In this document: positions 9,321 through 17,353 of the stretch, one piece after another
Position numbering within the stretch: the first letter of the stretch is position 1
How the letters are laid out: every line of letters begins with the position of its first letter
Assembly (NCBI GenBank): GCA_937920555.1
Contig: CAKZTM010000024.1
Span: forward strand, 1 to 64,000
Length of the DNA: 64,000 nucleotides
Reading direction: 5' to 3'
Source of the DNA: an uncultured Paracoccaceae bacterium
GTDB lineage: Bacteria > Pseudomonadota > Alphaproteobacteria > Rhodobacterales > Rhodobacteraceae
Program-made: the position numbers and the translations under genes
The notes under the pieces: generated by a model
What the model was told of the DNA's origin: nothing
The model's input: the letters and a program-made list of their open reading frames with translations, nothing else
The model's database searches: none

Positions 9321-9956
9321 TCACGGGCGCCAGTTCAAGAAGTTCTCAATGAACCGCAGGCCCGTCGATTGGCTTTTCTCCGGGTGAAACTGGGTTCCAA
9401 TGATGTTGTCTTTAGCAACGACCGCCGTGACGGGCCCGCCATAGTCGGCGGTCGCCTGAATGTCAGCAGCATCGTCTGCCGCCAACTGGTAAGAGTGCAC
9501 AAAATACGCGTGATCCCCGGCCGATATGCCATCCAAAACCGGATGGTCTGAGATGTTTTCCAGAGCATTCCAGCCCATATGCGGGATTTTTAGGGAGGCA
9601 TCTGTTGGTGCGATCTCTACAACCTCGCCGGAAATCCAATCAAAACCAGCAGTGTTTTGACCGTGCTCGCGTCCCCATGTGGCCAACATCTGCATGCCAA
9701 CACAAATCCCCAAAAAAGGAATTGCGCGCTTTTGGGTGGCTTCCTCAATGGCCTCAAAGAGCCCCTCATAACTGCCGAGGCCTTGCCTGCAATCGGCAAA
9801 GGCACCAACGCCGGGCAGGACGATCCGTTCCGCCCGTGCCACAACCGCTGGATCACTGGTTACGACTATGTCCGTGGGGGAAGTGGCCATGCGCTGAAAG
9901 CTCTTTTCGGCTGACCTAAGATTGCCCGAGTTATAGTCAATAATGGCAGTCTTCAT
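9321..9956 (-). CDS. hisH: Imidazole glycerol phosphate synthase, glutamine amidotransferase subunit
   Basis: A 211-residue class I glutamine amidotransferase supplying ammonia to HisF. The nucleophile elbow GICVGMQML carries the catalytic Cys near residue 84, and the C-terminal QFHPEKSQ carries the His and Glu of the triad. The length is normal. It begins three bases after the hisB stop and is clearly co-transcribed with it. Its partner hisF is about 1.4 kb downstream, beyond the antisense DUF2147 gene. Confidence 0.96.
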   Translation of the reverse strand: MKTAIIDYNSGNLRSAEKSFQRMATSPTDIVVTSDPAVVARAERIVLPGVGAFADCRQGLGSYEGLFEAIEEATQKRAIPFLGICVGMQMLATWGREHGQNTAGFDWISGEVVEIAPTDASLKIPHMGWNALENISDHPVLDGISAGDHAYFVHSYQLAADDAADIQATADYGGPVTAVVAKDNIIGTQFHPEKSQSTGLRFIENFLNWRP

Positions 9957-9959
9957 CGT

Positions 9960-10547
9960 TCACAGAAGGCCTTTTGTCGAGGGAATGGCATCTGCTTTGC
10001 GCGGATCGACCTCTAGCGCATCTCTGAGCGCGCGGGCAACCGACTTGAAAGCGGCCTCGGCGATATGGTGACTGTTAAAGCCCGCCAATTGGTCAATGTG
10101 CAGCGTCATGCCTGAGTTCATCGCAAATCCCGTGAAGAATTCCCGAACCAGCTCGGTGTCAAAGGTCCCGATCTTGGGAGTTGGAAATTCCAAATTCCAA
10201 ACCAGATAAGGCCGCCCCGACATATCGAGTGCTGCACGTACCAGCGCGTCGTCCATCGGGAGCAAGCACGCGCCGTAGCGACGAATGCCTTTTTTGTCCC
10301 CCATTGCTTTTGCTAGGGCCTGACCAAGAGTTATTCCTACATCTTCGACCGTGTGGTGATCGTCGATGTGAAGATCGCCGGTGGCCTTCACGTCCATATC
10401 AATCAGGGCGTGACGGGCAAGCTGGTCTAGCATGTGATCGAAAAAGCCGATGCCTGTTTCATTGGCATAACTGCCCGTTCCGTCGAGGTTAACCGTGACG
10501 GTTATGGAGGTTTCGGCCGTTTGCCGGGTGATACTGGCGTCGCGCAT
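9960..10547 (-). CDS. hisB: Imidazoleglycerol-phosphate dehydratase
   Basis: A 195-residue monofunctional HisB with an AAGGA ribosome-binding site. The two Mn-binding His-rich motifs are present: [15 protein letters not shown] and [27 protein letters not shown] near residue 35 is also diagnostic. It lacks the phosphatase domain of the enterobacterial bifunctional protein, as expected in alphaproteobacteria. It is the first gene of the minus-strand his unit in this window, so the promoter should lie in or just before the adjacent pseudogene region. Confidence 0.96.
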   Translation of the reverse strand: MRDASITRQTAETSITVTVNLDGTGSYANETGIGFFDHMLDQLARHALIDMDVKATGDLHIDDHHTVEDVGITLGQALAKAMGDKKGIRRYGACLLPMDDALVRAALDMSGRPYLVWNLEFPTPKIGTFDTELVREFFTGFAMNSGMTLHIDQLAGFNSHHIAEAAFKSVARALRDALEVDPRKADAIPSTKGLL

Positions 10548-10610
10548 ATGCTGTCCTTAGATCAGGTCTTGGCCGTGCTTATAAGCAGCATTGGGCATGG
10601 TGCCAAGACG

Positions 10611-11034
10611 TCAGAGTTTGCCCGAAAATTCTTGCCGTATCAGGCCCGTATGGGCACCGAGCTCTGGAACGGGCCCTCTGGTGGTGGGTTGCCCAGTGAC
10701 GACCGGACCGGTAGCCATCATCTCAATGGCGGCCTTTTTTGAGCAACTCTATGCTGACTTTGCAGGTACGTTTTTGGAAGGCTTGGGCGAAAAGCGCATC
10801 AAGCTCGGTGCGGTTTTAGGCCTGTTTGGAGTTGTTAGAGTGGGCAGGTTCGGTAGCCTGAAACGGCGACACGGCAATGTTGCGCCCTTCACCGGAGCGT
10901 TGCGGAGGTAAAACCGCCGCCCGGCCGCCCGATTTGATAACGTGCGCGGCTGCTTGGGCAAGTTTTGCAGACGCGTAGCGAGCGGTCACTGTTTGTTCTA
11001 ACGATATGACAGCAATACCGGTGAGGTCATGCAT
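10611..11034 (-). pseudogene. Class III (CaiB/BaiF) CoA-transferase remnant with internal deletion
   Basis: The minus strand retains two ends of a CaiB/BaiF-type CoA-transferase but not its middle. The start at 11034 reads LTGIAVISLEQTVTARYASAKLAQAAAHVIK, the family N-terminus. After about 50 codons the same frame becomes C-terminal: TEPAHSNNSKQA, an in-frame TAA, then NRTELDALFAQAFQK. Past a frameshift near an A-run it continues as GPVPELGAHTGLIRQEF, the family C-terminus, ending at 10611. About 424 bp remain of an expected 1.1-1.2 kb. It fills most of the gap between hisB and the dehydrogenase gene. Confidence 0.8.
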
Positions 11035-11100
11035 GTGAAGTATTCACTTGTGTTAGGGATAACAATTTCCCAGATTGCCCCAAACCTAAGGGAGTGAACA

Positions 11101-12045
11101 ATGAGCAAGCCGTATCTTTTGGCAATTGGAAAGTTCTATGATTGGGACAGGGAAGCGATGGAGCAGGAGTTTACCCTAGTTCCGCTTGAAAGCGACATGG
11201 GGCCTACCGATATTGATCCGGCGATCCGCGAGCAGACCAAATTTGCCGCACGGATTTTCCACCGAGATGTAGAGGCCGAGGTCTTTGATGCGTTTCCAAA
11301 TCTGGAAATCGTTGCCAATTATGGTGTTGGTTATGATGGCATCGACGCTGACGAGGCTGCGCGGCGCGGCATCGCGGTCACGAACACGCCTGACGTTTTG
11401 ACGGCTGACGTTGCGGATCAAACACTCTTGCTATTGTTGACTTATCTTCGCGATGGGAATCGGGCGGAAGCCTATTTGCGCGCTGGAAAATGGCCCGAAG
11501 CTGGCTACCCCTTGCAGCGCAGCTTGGGCGCGGGGCGTGCGGGCGTCATCGGTTTGGGTCGTATTGGCACTGCAATCGCGACGCGGCTGGCTGCTTGCGA
11601 TTGCGACATTGCCTATTATGCCCGCTCCAAAAAGCCGAGCCCAAATGAATGGGTGCATTACGATGATCTGATCGCTTTGGCCAAGGACGTGGATTATTTG
11701 ATCAATGTTCTGCCCGGCGGTCCAGAAACCGATGATATTATTGGCGCTGATGTTCTCAAAGCGCTTGGCCCTCAAGGCGTGTTCGTCAATATCGGCCGCG
11801 GATCGAGCGTTGATGAGGACGCTCTGTTTAAGGCGCTTGGAGATGGATCGATACATGGGGCGGCCCTTGATGTGTTCAAAAATGAGCCGAATATCGATAA
11901 GAGGTTCTTTGAATTTGACAATGTGGTTATGCAACCGCACGCAGCTTCGGCGACGATTGAGACACGTAAGGCTATGGGTAAGTTGATGCGCGACAATCTT
12001 TCAGCCGCGCATCAAGGTAAGGCTTTACTGACGCGGGTTAACTAA
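11101..12045 (+). CDS. D-isomer-specific 2-hydroxyacid dehydrogenase
   Basis: A 314-residue NAD(P)H-dependent oxidoreductase of the glyoxylate/hydroxypyruvate-reductase type. The Rossmann motif GLGRIG is near residue 150. The catalytic Arg is in NIGRGSSVDEDAL (about 233), the Glu in FKNEPNID (about 262) and the His in MQPHAAS (about 279), so the Arg-Glu-His set is complete. The substrate-binding GVGYDGID loop is near residue 76. The gene sits directly downstream of the CoA-transferase pseudogene's start and is transcribed away from it. Its last 8 bases overlap the converging FAH-family gene. The exact 2-ketoacid substrate cannot be read from sequence. Confidence 0.9.
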   Translation: MSKPYLLAIGKFYDWDREAMEQEFTLVPLESDMGPTDIDPAIREQTKFAARIFHRDVEAEVFDAFPNLEIVANYGVGYDGIDADEAARRGIAVTNTPDVLTADVADQTLLLLLTYLRDGNRAEAYLRAGKWPEAGYPLQRSLGAGRAGVIGLGRIGTAIATRLAACDCDIAYYARSKKPSPNEWVHYDDLIALAKDVDYLINVLPGGPETDDIIGADVLKALGPQGVFVNIGRGSSVDEDALFKALGDGSIHGAALDVFKNEPNIDKRFFEFDNVVMQPHAASATIETRKAMGKLMRDNLSAAHQGKALLTRVN

Positions 12046-12883
12046 ACGCTTTTGCCTCTTGGCGTTGGCGACCAAGCCCTTCGATTTCGACTTCCATGAC
12101 GTCGCCGGGCTGTAGCCAGCGCTGAGGCGTTTGGCCCATGCCCACGCCCTCGGGTGTGCCGGTCGCGATGATATCTCCGACGCGCAGTTCCATGTAGCGC
12201 GACATATATGAGATGATCTCCCGGACGCTGAAAATCATGTCTGATGTGTTGGAGTTTTGCTGAACATCGCCATTTACGGACAGGCTGACTTGCAGCATTT
12301 GCGGGTCCGGCACCTCATCGGCGGTCACAAGATATGGTCCGGTTGGTCCGAATGTAGGCGAGGATTTGCCCTTGACCCACTGTCCGCCCAGCTCGATCTG
12401 GAATTCCCGCTCGGACACGTCATTTACCACGCAATATCCAGCAACATAGTCGAGCGCGTCCTTCTCGCTAACATGCAAAGCCGTGCGCCCGATGACGATC
12501 CCAAGCTCGACTTCCCAGTCGGTCTTGCGGCTGTTTTTGGGAATAATCACCGGATCGTAAGGACCGGACAGTGATGATGTTGCCTTCGAGAACAAGATGG
12601 GTTCTTTGGGAATTTCCATTCCGCTTTCCTTGGCGTGATTGACGTAGTTCAGGCCAACGCAATGGAAGTTTGGGATATCTGCGAGACAGGCGCCAATTCT
12701 GCTGTCGGAGGGCGCGGCGGGAAGAGTGTTTAGGTCGATAGCCTTGAGCGCTTCAAGAGCTTCGATTGAGACGGACATGCCAGAGAGGTCATTGGTTACA
12801 GCCGACAAGTCACGGATGGTTCCGTCGCCGTCCAATGCGCCCGGTTTTTCATGGCCGACCGGCCCAAATCGCAGTAATTTCAT
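12038..12883 (-). CDS. Fumarylacetoacetate hydrolase (FAH) family protein
   Basis: A 281-residue protein starting MKLLRFGPVGHEKPGALD, with GAGGAAAC just upstream. The frame is open a further 39 bases, but that start lacks support. The C-terminal two thirds has the FAH metal-binding pattern, including NYVNHAKESGMEIPKEPILF, DWEVELGIVIG (E-x-E) and ATGTPEGVGMGQTP. Members of this subgroup are often labelled ureidoglycolate lyase or 2,4-diketo-3-deoxy-L-fuconate hydrolase. The true reaction, C-C bond hydrolysis or decarboxylation of a 2,4-diketo acid, cannot be told from sequence alone. It converges with the 2-hydroxyacid dehydrogenase and overlaps it by 8 bp. Confidence 0.85.
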   Translation of the reverse strand: MKLLRFGPVGHEKPGALDGDGTIRDLSAVTNDLSGMSVSIEALEALKAIDLNTLPAAPSDSRIGACLADIPNFHCVGLNYVNHAKESGMEIPKEPILFSKATSSLSGPYDPVIIPKNSRKTDWEVELGIVIGRTALHVSEKDALDYVAGYCVVNDVSEREFQIELGGQWVKGKSSPTFGPTGPYLVTADEVPDPQMLQVSLSVNGDVQQNSNTSDMIFSVREIISYMSRYMELRVGDIIATGTPEGVGMGQTPQRWLQPGDVMEVEIEGLGRQRQEAKAFS

Positions 12884-13162
12884 GAGTTTCCTCGTTTGTT
12901 GTTTCCCAATTAAGTCGACCAAAAGTGCTGAAAAAACCTCGGTCTGATTGGCTCTCTTTCAACAGGTCAATGGCGCAATGTGCAACCTAGAAATGAGATC
13001 CGCCACCCAAGCGTTAGCCATATTTGATGGTCTTGGGGAAACAGAAAAGTTCGGTGCTTTAGAAAGGAGGGCGGTCAGTTTTGGCAATTTGCAATACCTG
13101 CCTGCCCCGAATGTGGGCACAAAGTTCTTTGTCGAAACCTGAATAAAGACAAAGCATTATGC
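12884..13162. other. Intergenic stretch between FAH gene and flagellin terminator
   Basis: About 280 bases without a supportable gene. The right end leads into the flagellin terminator. The left end should contain the promoter of the minus-strand FAH gene, but I see no convincing -35/-10 pair. Short open frames here have no family resemblance. Confidence 0.5.
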
Positions 13163-13193
13163 AAAAAAAAGAGGGCGGAATGAACCCGCCCTC
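13163..13193 (-). terminator. Rho-independent terminator of flagellin gene
   Basis: On the minus strand an 8-bp perfect stem (GAGGGCGG with CCGCCCTC) is followed by eight Ts. It starts 23 bases after the flagellin stop codon. Confidence 0.92.
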
Positions 13194-13215
13194 GATTAAC
13201 TCAATATGTCTTATA

Positions 13216-14451
13216 TTACCGGAAGAGAGACAGGACCGACTGAGGTGCCTGATTGGCAATCGACAAGGACTGGATGCCGAGCTGCTGCTGAACCTGAAGA
13301 GCCTGCAGTTTCGCAGAAGCTTCTTCCATGTTCGCATCAACCAGCGCGCCAATACCGGCTTTCAAGCTGTCGGTCAGCTTACCAACGAATTCCGCCTGGA
13401 TCTCCAAACGTTTCTCACCGGTACCAAACTCGGCCGCGGCACCAATTGCAGTCTGTGTTAGGGTCTCAATACCTGACAGAGCGGCAGCAGCGCCGGAAGC
13501 TGTTGAGATATCAAGTTTGCCCAGGATTTCCAGACCACCACCGATAGTGTTGGTCGCGGCACCTGTTGTGCCGTCACTCTGGAGCACAGAAGTTGTTGCG
13601 GCCGTATTCACAGCGCCAGTGTTGTTTGTGAACTCAATCGTGCTGCCATTTGACGCAAAAGAGAAGTTCGTGCTCTCATCGACACCCTGTGACGCCAAGT
13701 CGAACTTAACCGCGCCCACAACGGCTGCTGCCACATCCGCTGCTGTGTCGCCTTCACGAGCAACATAGTTGGACGTACCTGTTCCACCAACCTGAGCAAG
13801 ATCAAAAACAAATGCCTCACCGGTGTTCACAGTGGCATTCACAGCCACAGTCTGGGTCGAACCCGTAGCAGTTGCTGTTGTCACTGTTCCGTTGTCAGCC
13901 AAAGTTCCGCCAGTAACGACGGCAGCACCTGTGCCAAGATCCTGTTTGCCAACTGTGATGTTGGACGAGGAAACTGATCCATCAGATGCACGATCAAGTG
14001 ACGCCAGAATATCAACCTGACCTTCGCCTGCCGTGGTCGATGTGTTCGACAAAAGATTTTGGCCGTTGAACTGAGCTGCACCAACAATGCCCGAGATCTG
14101 ATCGCGAAGCGATGCGAGGTCTGTCTGGAGCTTATCACGGTCAACATTGTCTTCCTGAGCCGCAACAATCTTCTCTTTGACTTGGCTCAAAAGGTTGGTG
14201 ACTGATTCAGCGGCATTACGGCCAACTGCGACAGTGGACTGACCCAAGGACAGCGAGTCCGAGATTGCATTGAAGCCATCAACATCAGACTGCATAACTT
14301 GGCTGATCGCCCAAACAGCAGAGTTGTCTTTCGCGGACGCAACGGATTTACCGGTTGAGATTTCGCTTTGAACGGTCGACAGGTTTTTGTTGATGCTGTT
14401 CAAAGTCTGAAGAGCAACCATTGCCGATGTGTTTGTAAGAATACTGGACAT
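13216..14451 (-). CDS. fliC: Flagellin
   Basis: A 411-residue filament subunit. The N-terminal D0/D1 helices are typical (SSILTNTSAMVALQTLNSIN; ISTGKSVASAKDNSA), as is the C-terminal D0 helix (LQVQQQLGIQSLSIANQAPQSVLSLFR). The middle, about residues 150-330, is a Thr/Ala/Gly-rich low-complexity variable region, as in other roseobacter flagellins. AAGGA precedes the ATG. The gene is monocistronic, with its own strong terminator. No other flagellar gene is in the window, so the filament gene is detached from the main flagellar locus or is one of several copies. Confidence 0.95.
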   Translation of the reverse strand: MSSILTNTSAMVALQTLNSINKNLSTVQSEISTGKSVASAKDNSAVWAISQVMQSDVDGFNAISDSLSLGQSTVAVGRNAAESVTNLLSQVKEKIVAAQEDNVDRDKLQTDLASLRDQISGIVGAAQFNGQNLLSNTSTTAGEGQVDILASLDRASDGSVSSSNITVGKQDLGTGAAVVTGGTLADNGTVTTATATGSTQTVAVNATVNTGEAFVFDLAQVGGTGTSNYVAREGDTAADVAAAVVGAVKFDLASQGVDESTNFSFASNGSTIEFTNNTGAVNTAATTSVLQSDGTTGAATNTIGGGLEILGKLDISTASGAAAALSGIETLTQTAIGAAAEFGTGEKRLEIQAEFVGKLTDSLKAGIGALVDANMEEASAKLQALQVQQQLGIQSLSIANQAPQSVLSLFR

Positions 14452-14704
14452 AATAATTCCTTAGTCGTTTGGCAGGATTTTCCCCACCAATGCTACACTT
14501 GGCCGAAGGGGCTTCGACCGGTTCAGTGTCATTCTGACGACTGCAAAATATCGTTGTAGATGTTTGCGCCACCCAACCCGGATGCAAGAGCAATTTCCCC
14601 CAAGAGAGATAATAGCGGGTTAACGCATTGTGGCGATTTTGCGATTTGGATCGCAAGTTCATTAGAACTTTAGGTAAATGCTTCGTAAACGGTGCGTGGC
14701 CAAA

Positions 14705-15637
14705 TCAGCCCAAATCGGCGGTGACCTTGAAGCCGTTTTTCTGTGCTGAAAGATGTCCGTCCGCGACGGCGTAGCTCCACGCTGCGGTTTTGCGCAGCCC
14801 ACCCAGCGGATACATGTGAATGCCCGTGATGCCGCAATCGGGGTCATTGGCCATGTAATCAGCCAGATCAGCGATCAAAGCATCCGGGGCCTGTACCTTC
14901 ATCAGCTTGGTGACGTTTCGCGCCTGCTTTTTGATGAATTGCATTGAGTTTCCGATCCCGCAAGCCATCGCATAATTGAGAAGCGTGGAGATTTTGGCAA
15001 TGCCCGGCGCGCCGATCTTAATGGGAAGCGTGTTTCCTTGCGCGTTCAGCATGCGATCCCAATCAATGATCGGTTGCGCTTCAAAACAAAACTGCGTGAG
15101 GATATGGACGTCTGCATCTGTCCGCTCTGCAAAGCCGTTTTTCCAAGCAATCGCCTCTGCAATCGCTTCATCGGACATGTCCGGGCTGCCCTCAGGATGG
15201 CCGGCTACCCCAATCTGACGAATGCCATATTTGTCAAAAAAGCCAGTTTCCAGCAATTGCATGGAATCTGAGTATGGCCCCAAAGGAGATTTCAATGCCC
15301 CCGCAATGGTCAAAACGTGGTCAACACCTGCTTCTGATACGGCGCGGTCCAAATAGTCGTTGAACTGATCAGCGCTTTCAATCGAGCGGGCGGCGAAATG
15401 CGGGGCAGGGATAAATCCCTCTTCGCGCAGGCGCTTGGCGGTGGCAATCGTGTCTTTATAGTCGGAGCCGGGTAGGAATGTAATATAGACAACAGTTCCG
15501 GGGCGCAGGACCTGCCGAAAGTCGTCCATCTTGGCCGCTGAGGCCGGTGTGGTCTCGACCGTGAAGTCTTTCATCAGGTTGACGATATTGGATGCAGGAT
15601 GCGCGGAGATTTTGTCAGACATTTGCACTACATTCAT
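14705..15637 (-). CDS. metF: Methylenetetrahydrofolate reductase
   Basis: A 310-residue FAD-containing TIM-barrel protein that reduces 5,10-methylene-THF to 5-methyl-THF for methionine synthesis. VETTPASAA near residue 28 supplies the conserved Glu. PHFAARSI, LTIAGALKSPLGPYSD and GVAGHPEGSPDMS follow in order, and ILTQFCFEAQPIIDW is the conserved central strand. GGAG lies 9 bases before the ATG at 15637, and an internal ATG at 15622 is a weaker alternative. It diverges from a pair of genes that includes a MetH-reactivation-like protein, so this locus links C1 reduction to cobalamin-dependent methionine formation. Confidence 0.9.
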   Translation of the reverse strand: MNVVQMSDKISAHPASNIVNLMKDFTVETTPASAAKMDDFRQVLRPGTVVYITFLPGSDYKDTIATAKRLREEGFIPAPHFAARSIESADQFNDYLDRAVSEAGVDHVLTIAGALKSPLGPYSDSMQLLETGFFDKYGIRQIGVAGHPEGSPDMSDEAIAEAIAWKNGFAERTDADVHILTQFCFEAQPIIDWDRMLNAQGNTLPIKIGAPGIAKISTLLNYAMACGIGNSMQFIKKQARNVTKLMKVQAPDALIADLADYMANDPDCGITGIHMYPLGGLRKTAAWSYAVADGHLSAQKNGFKVTADLG

Positions 15638-15834
15638 GGTTCAACTCCAGACACGCCGTAAGGCCTTCCTAGAAAGGTAATCGGTTTTTTGCGTCCCGGG
15701 TAGCACAATACCGTCATTTGAATGGTCTGATGCGTCGCGCGCTTGCGGGTTGCCTTTGAAATAACAACGAGGATTGCATCTTGCGGGACATGAGTGTTCA
15801 AACCTAAGAAATTTCCAAAATAAGGTGGCGGCAT

Positions 15835-16119
15835 ATGAATAAGGTGGTTTTGATCAGTTGGCAGGAGATCCCGTCAATGGTGGAAGCGAAAAGCGGGCGG
15901 CGGCGTCACAAGGTGCAACTGTCCGAGCCGTTTCAGGAGTTGATTGACTTGATTGCCATGAAGCGTGGGTTGGACGGGTCCGATGATTACCTGCTCCACT
16001 GGCGACGGGAGGCTTTGGAGGATCGCAGCGGTGATGTGGTTGAGGTCGCTGAGGCCGTCGCCGCCGAGATTGAGGCGACCTATGCGACCGTTCGGGCCGA
16101 TGCTTTGGCCAAGAGCTGA
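15835..16119 (+). CDS. Small conserved protein of the 'virulence factor' family
   Basis: A 94-residue soluble protein starting MNKVVLISWQEIPSMVEAKSG. It ends in a run of helix with many Ala/Glu and matches in size and pattern the small proteins labelled 'virulence factor' (PF13769-like) in Rhodobacterales. That name reflects database history, not a demonstrated role. Its stop overlaps the next start (TGATG), so it is co-translated with the MetH-activation-like protein. That, and divergence from metF, suggests a role in methyl-transfer or corrinoid metabolism. No catalytic motif is visible. Confidence 0.65.
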   Translation: MNKVVLISWQEIPSMVEAKSGRRRHKVQLSEPFQELIDLIAMKRGLDGSDDYLLHWRREALEDRSGDVVEVAEAVAAEIEATYATVRADALAKS

Positions 16120-16784
16120 TGGGCAAGGTGGTGCAGCAACTGGGCACATGGAGCTGTGCGCCGCCAAAGATTGATATCGCGCGACTTTTGGGTGTGCACA
16201 AATATAAGGATATGGGCAAAGTCCGCCCGGTGATTTTAAAGGCGGCGGAAAAGTCTGCGCATCTGGCTGAGAAATTGAGCGATCCTTGCGCCTATTTTGT
16301 ATCGCCCGCGATCGAGAAGATTGATCCGGACGGGGCTACGCTTGCCGATGGTACCGAGCTGAACTGTCGTGCATTCAATGACGAACTGGTCGGATCGCAG
16401 CAGATGTTGGTGTTTGTGGTTACGCTGGGCCCCGAGCTGGATGCTGCCGTTTCAGCAGGGTTTGCAGATGGCAGCGACCCTTTAGGGCCATTGTTTTTGG
16501 ACACGGCAGGGTGGCTGATGATCGAGGCGGTTACGCGCGCGTTCTCCCGGTTTCTAAAGGGCGATTATTTTGGCACGGGGTTCAAGCTCTCGACGCGCAT
16601 GGCGCCGGGGTATGACTACCGGGTCGCGGGCAGTTCTGAGCGGGCCGGTTGGAACCTGTTGGAGCAAGAGAAGCTTTTCGAACTGTTCAGTGGTCACGAT
16701 TTGCCTATAGAGTTGTTGGAAAGCGGCGCGATGATACCGCGAATGACCCGTTCGGGCGTCTTTGGTGTGTCCGCCATTTCATAA
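16119..16784 (+). CDS. Stand-alone MetH activation-domain-like protein
   Basis: A 221-residue protein resembling only the C-terminal reactivation (AdoMet-binding) domain of cobalamin-dependent methionine synthase. The segment LSTRMAPGYDYRVAGSSERAGWNLLEQEKLFELF corresponds to the R-x-x-x-G-Y helix that binds AdoMet. The C-terminal MIPRMTRSGVFGVS fits the end of that domain. No homocysteine, folate or B12-binding domain is present. Split methionine synthases are known in roseobacters. By analogy this protein would re-methylate oxidised cob(II)alamin with a flavodoxin partner. The remaining subunits are not in the window. Confidence 0.65.
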   Translation: MGKVVQQLGTWSCAPPKIDIARLLGVHKYKDMGKVRPVILKAAEKSAHLAEKLSDPCAYFVSPAIEKIDPDGATLADGTELNCRAFNDELVGSQQMLVFVVTLGPELDAAVSAGFADGSDPLGPLFLDTAGWLMIEAVTRAFSRFLKGDYFGTGFKLSTRMAPGYDYRVAGSSERAGWNLLEQEKLFELFSGHDLPIELLESGAMIPRMTRSGVFGVSAIS

Positions 16785-16798
16785 ACCCAAGAGGGCTC

Positions 16799-17329
16799 AT
16801 GCCGATCTACGAACTAAATGAGATGCAACCAATATTGCCCGAGAATGGCGCGTTTTGGATAGCACCAGATGCTCATGTTATGGCGCAGGTTGAGATTGGT
16901 GAGGATGTGGGCATCTGGTTTGGGGCGGTTGTGCGTGGCGATAACGAACCGATAAGAATCGGACGTGGCAGCAATGTGCAAGAAGGTGTGATGATCCATT
17001 CTGATCCGGGATTTCCGGTGACCATCGGAGAGGGCTGCACCATTGGGCACCACGCAATTATTCACGGGTGCAGTTTGGGCAGAAACACTCTGGTGGGGAT
17101 GGGGGCCACGATCCTCAACGGAGCGGTTATCGGCGACAATTGCCTGATCGGTGCCAATGCGTTGGTTACAGAAGGCAAGAGCTTCCCGGATGGATCACTC
17201 ATAGTGGGGGCACCGGCCAAGGCCATTCGGGCACTTGATGCGGCAACCATTGAAGGGCTGACCAAGACTGCGCAAAAATATGTGGATAACCTGAACACAT
17301 ACCGCGCCGGACTTAATGTTGTGGGGTAG
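16799..17329 (+). CDS. Gamma-carbonic-anhydrase-like hexapeptide-repeat protein
   Basis: A 176-residue left-handed beta-helix protein of the YrdA/CaiE/PaaY branch. Repeats with I/V/L at every sixth position run through residues about 15-150. Metal-ligand-like residues are seen in GVMIHSDPG and GHHAIIHGC. Gln/Asn/Arg positions typical of the gamma class appear in VVRGDNEPIRIG and NVQEG. The ATG at 16799 is 14 bases after the preceding stop, so it probably belongs to the same transcript. Carbonic anhydrase activity is shown for some relatives only, so I call the fold rather than the activity. Confidence 0.85.
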   Translation: MPIYELNEMQPILPENGAFWIAPDAHVMAQVEIGEDVGIWFGAVVRGDNEPIRIGRGSNVQEGVMIHSDPGFPVTIGEGCTIGHHAIIHGCSLGRNTLVGMGATILNGAVIGDNCLIGANALVTEGKSFPDGSLIVGAPAKAIRALDAATIEGLTKTAQKYVDNLNTYRAGLNVVG

Positions 17330-17353
17330 CGCCATCGATCCGGGAGCACGCAA

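Noticed and set aside
14452-14704. Sigma28 or sigma54 promoter for the flagellin gene
   Set aside because: No clear GG-N10-GC or TAAA/GCCGATAA-type match was found, so only the ribosome-binding site is supported.
15638-15834. SAM, SAH or cobalamin riboswitch in the metF divergent region
   Set aside because: I looked for the conserved cores of these riboswitches and saw no convincing match; the stretch shows only short inverted repeats.
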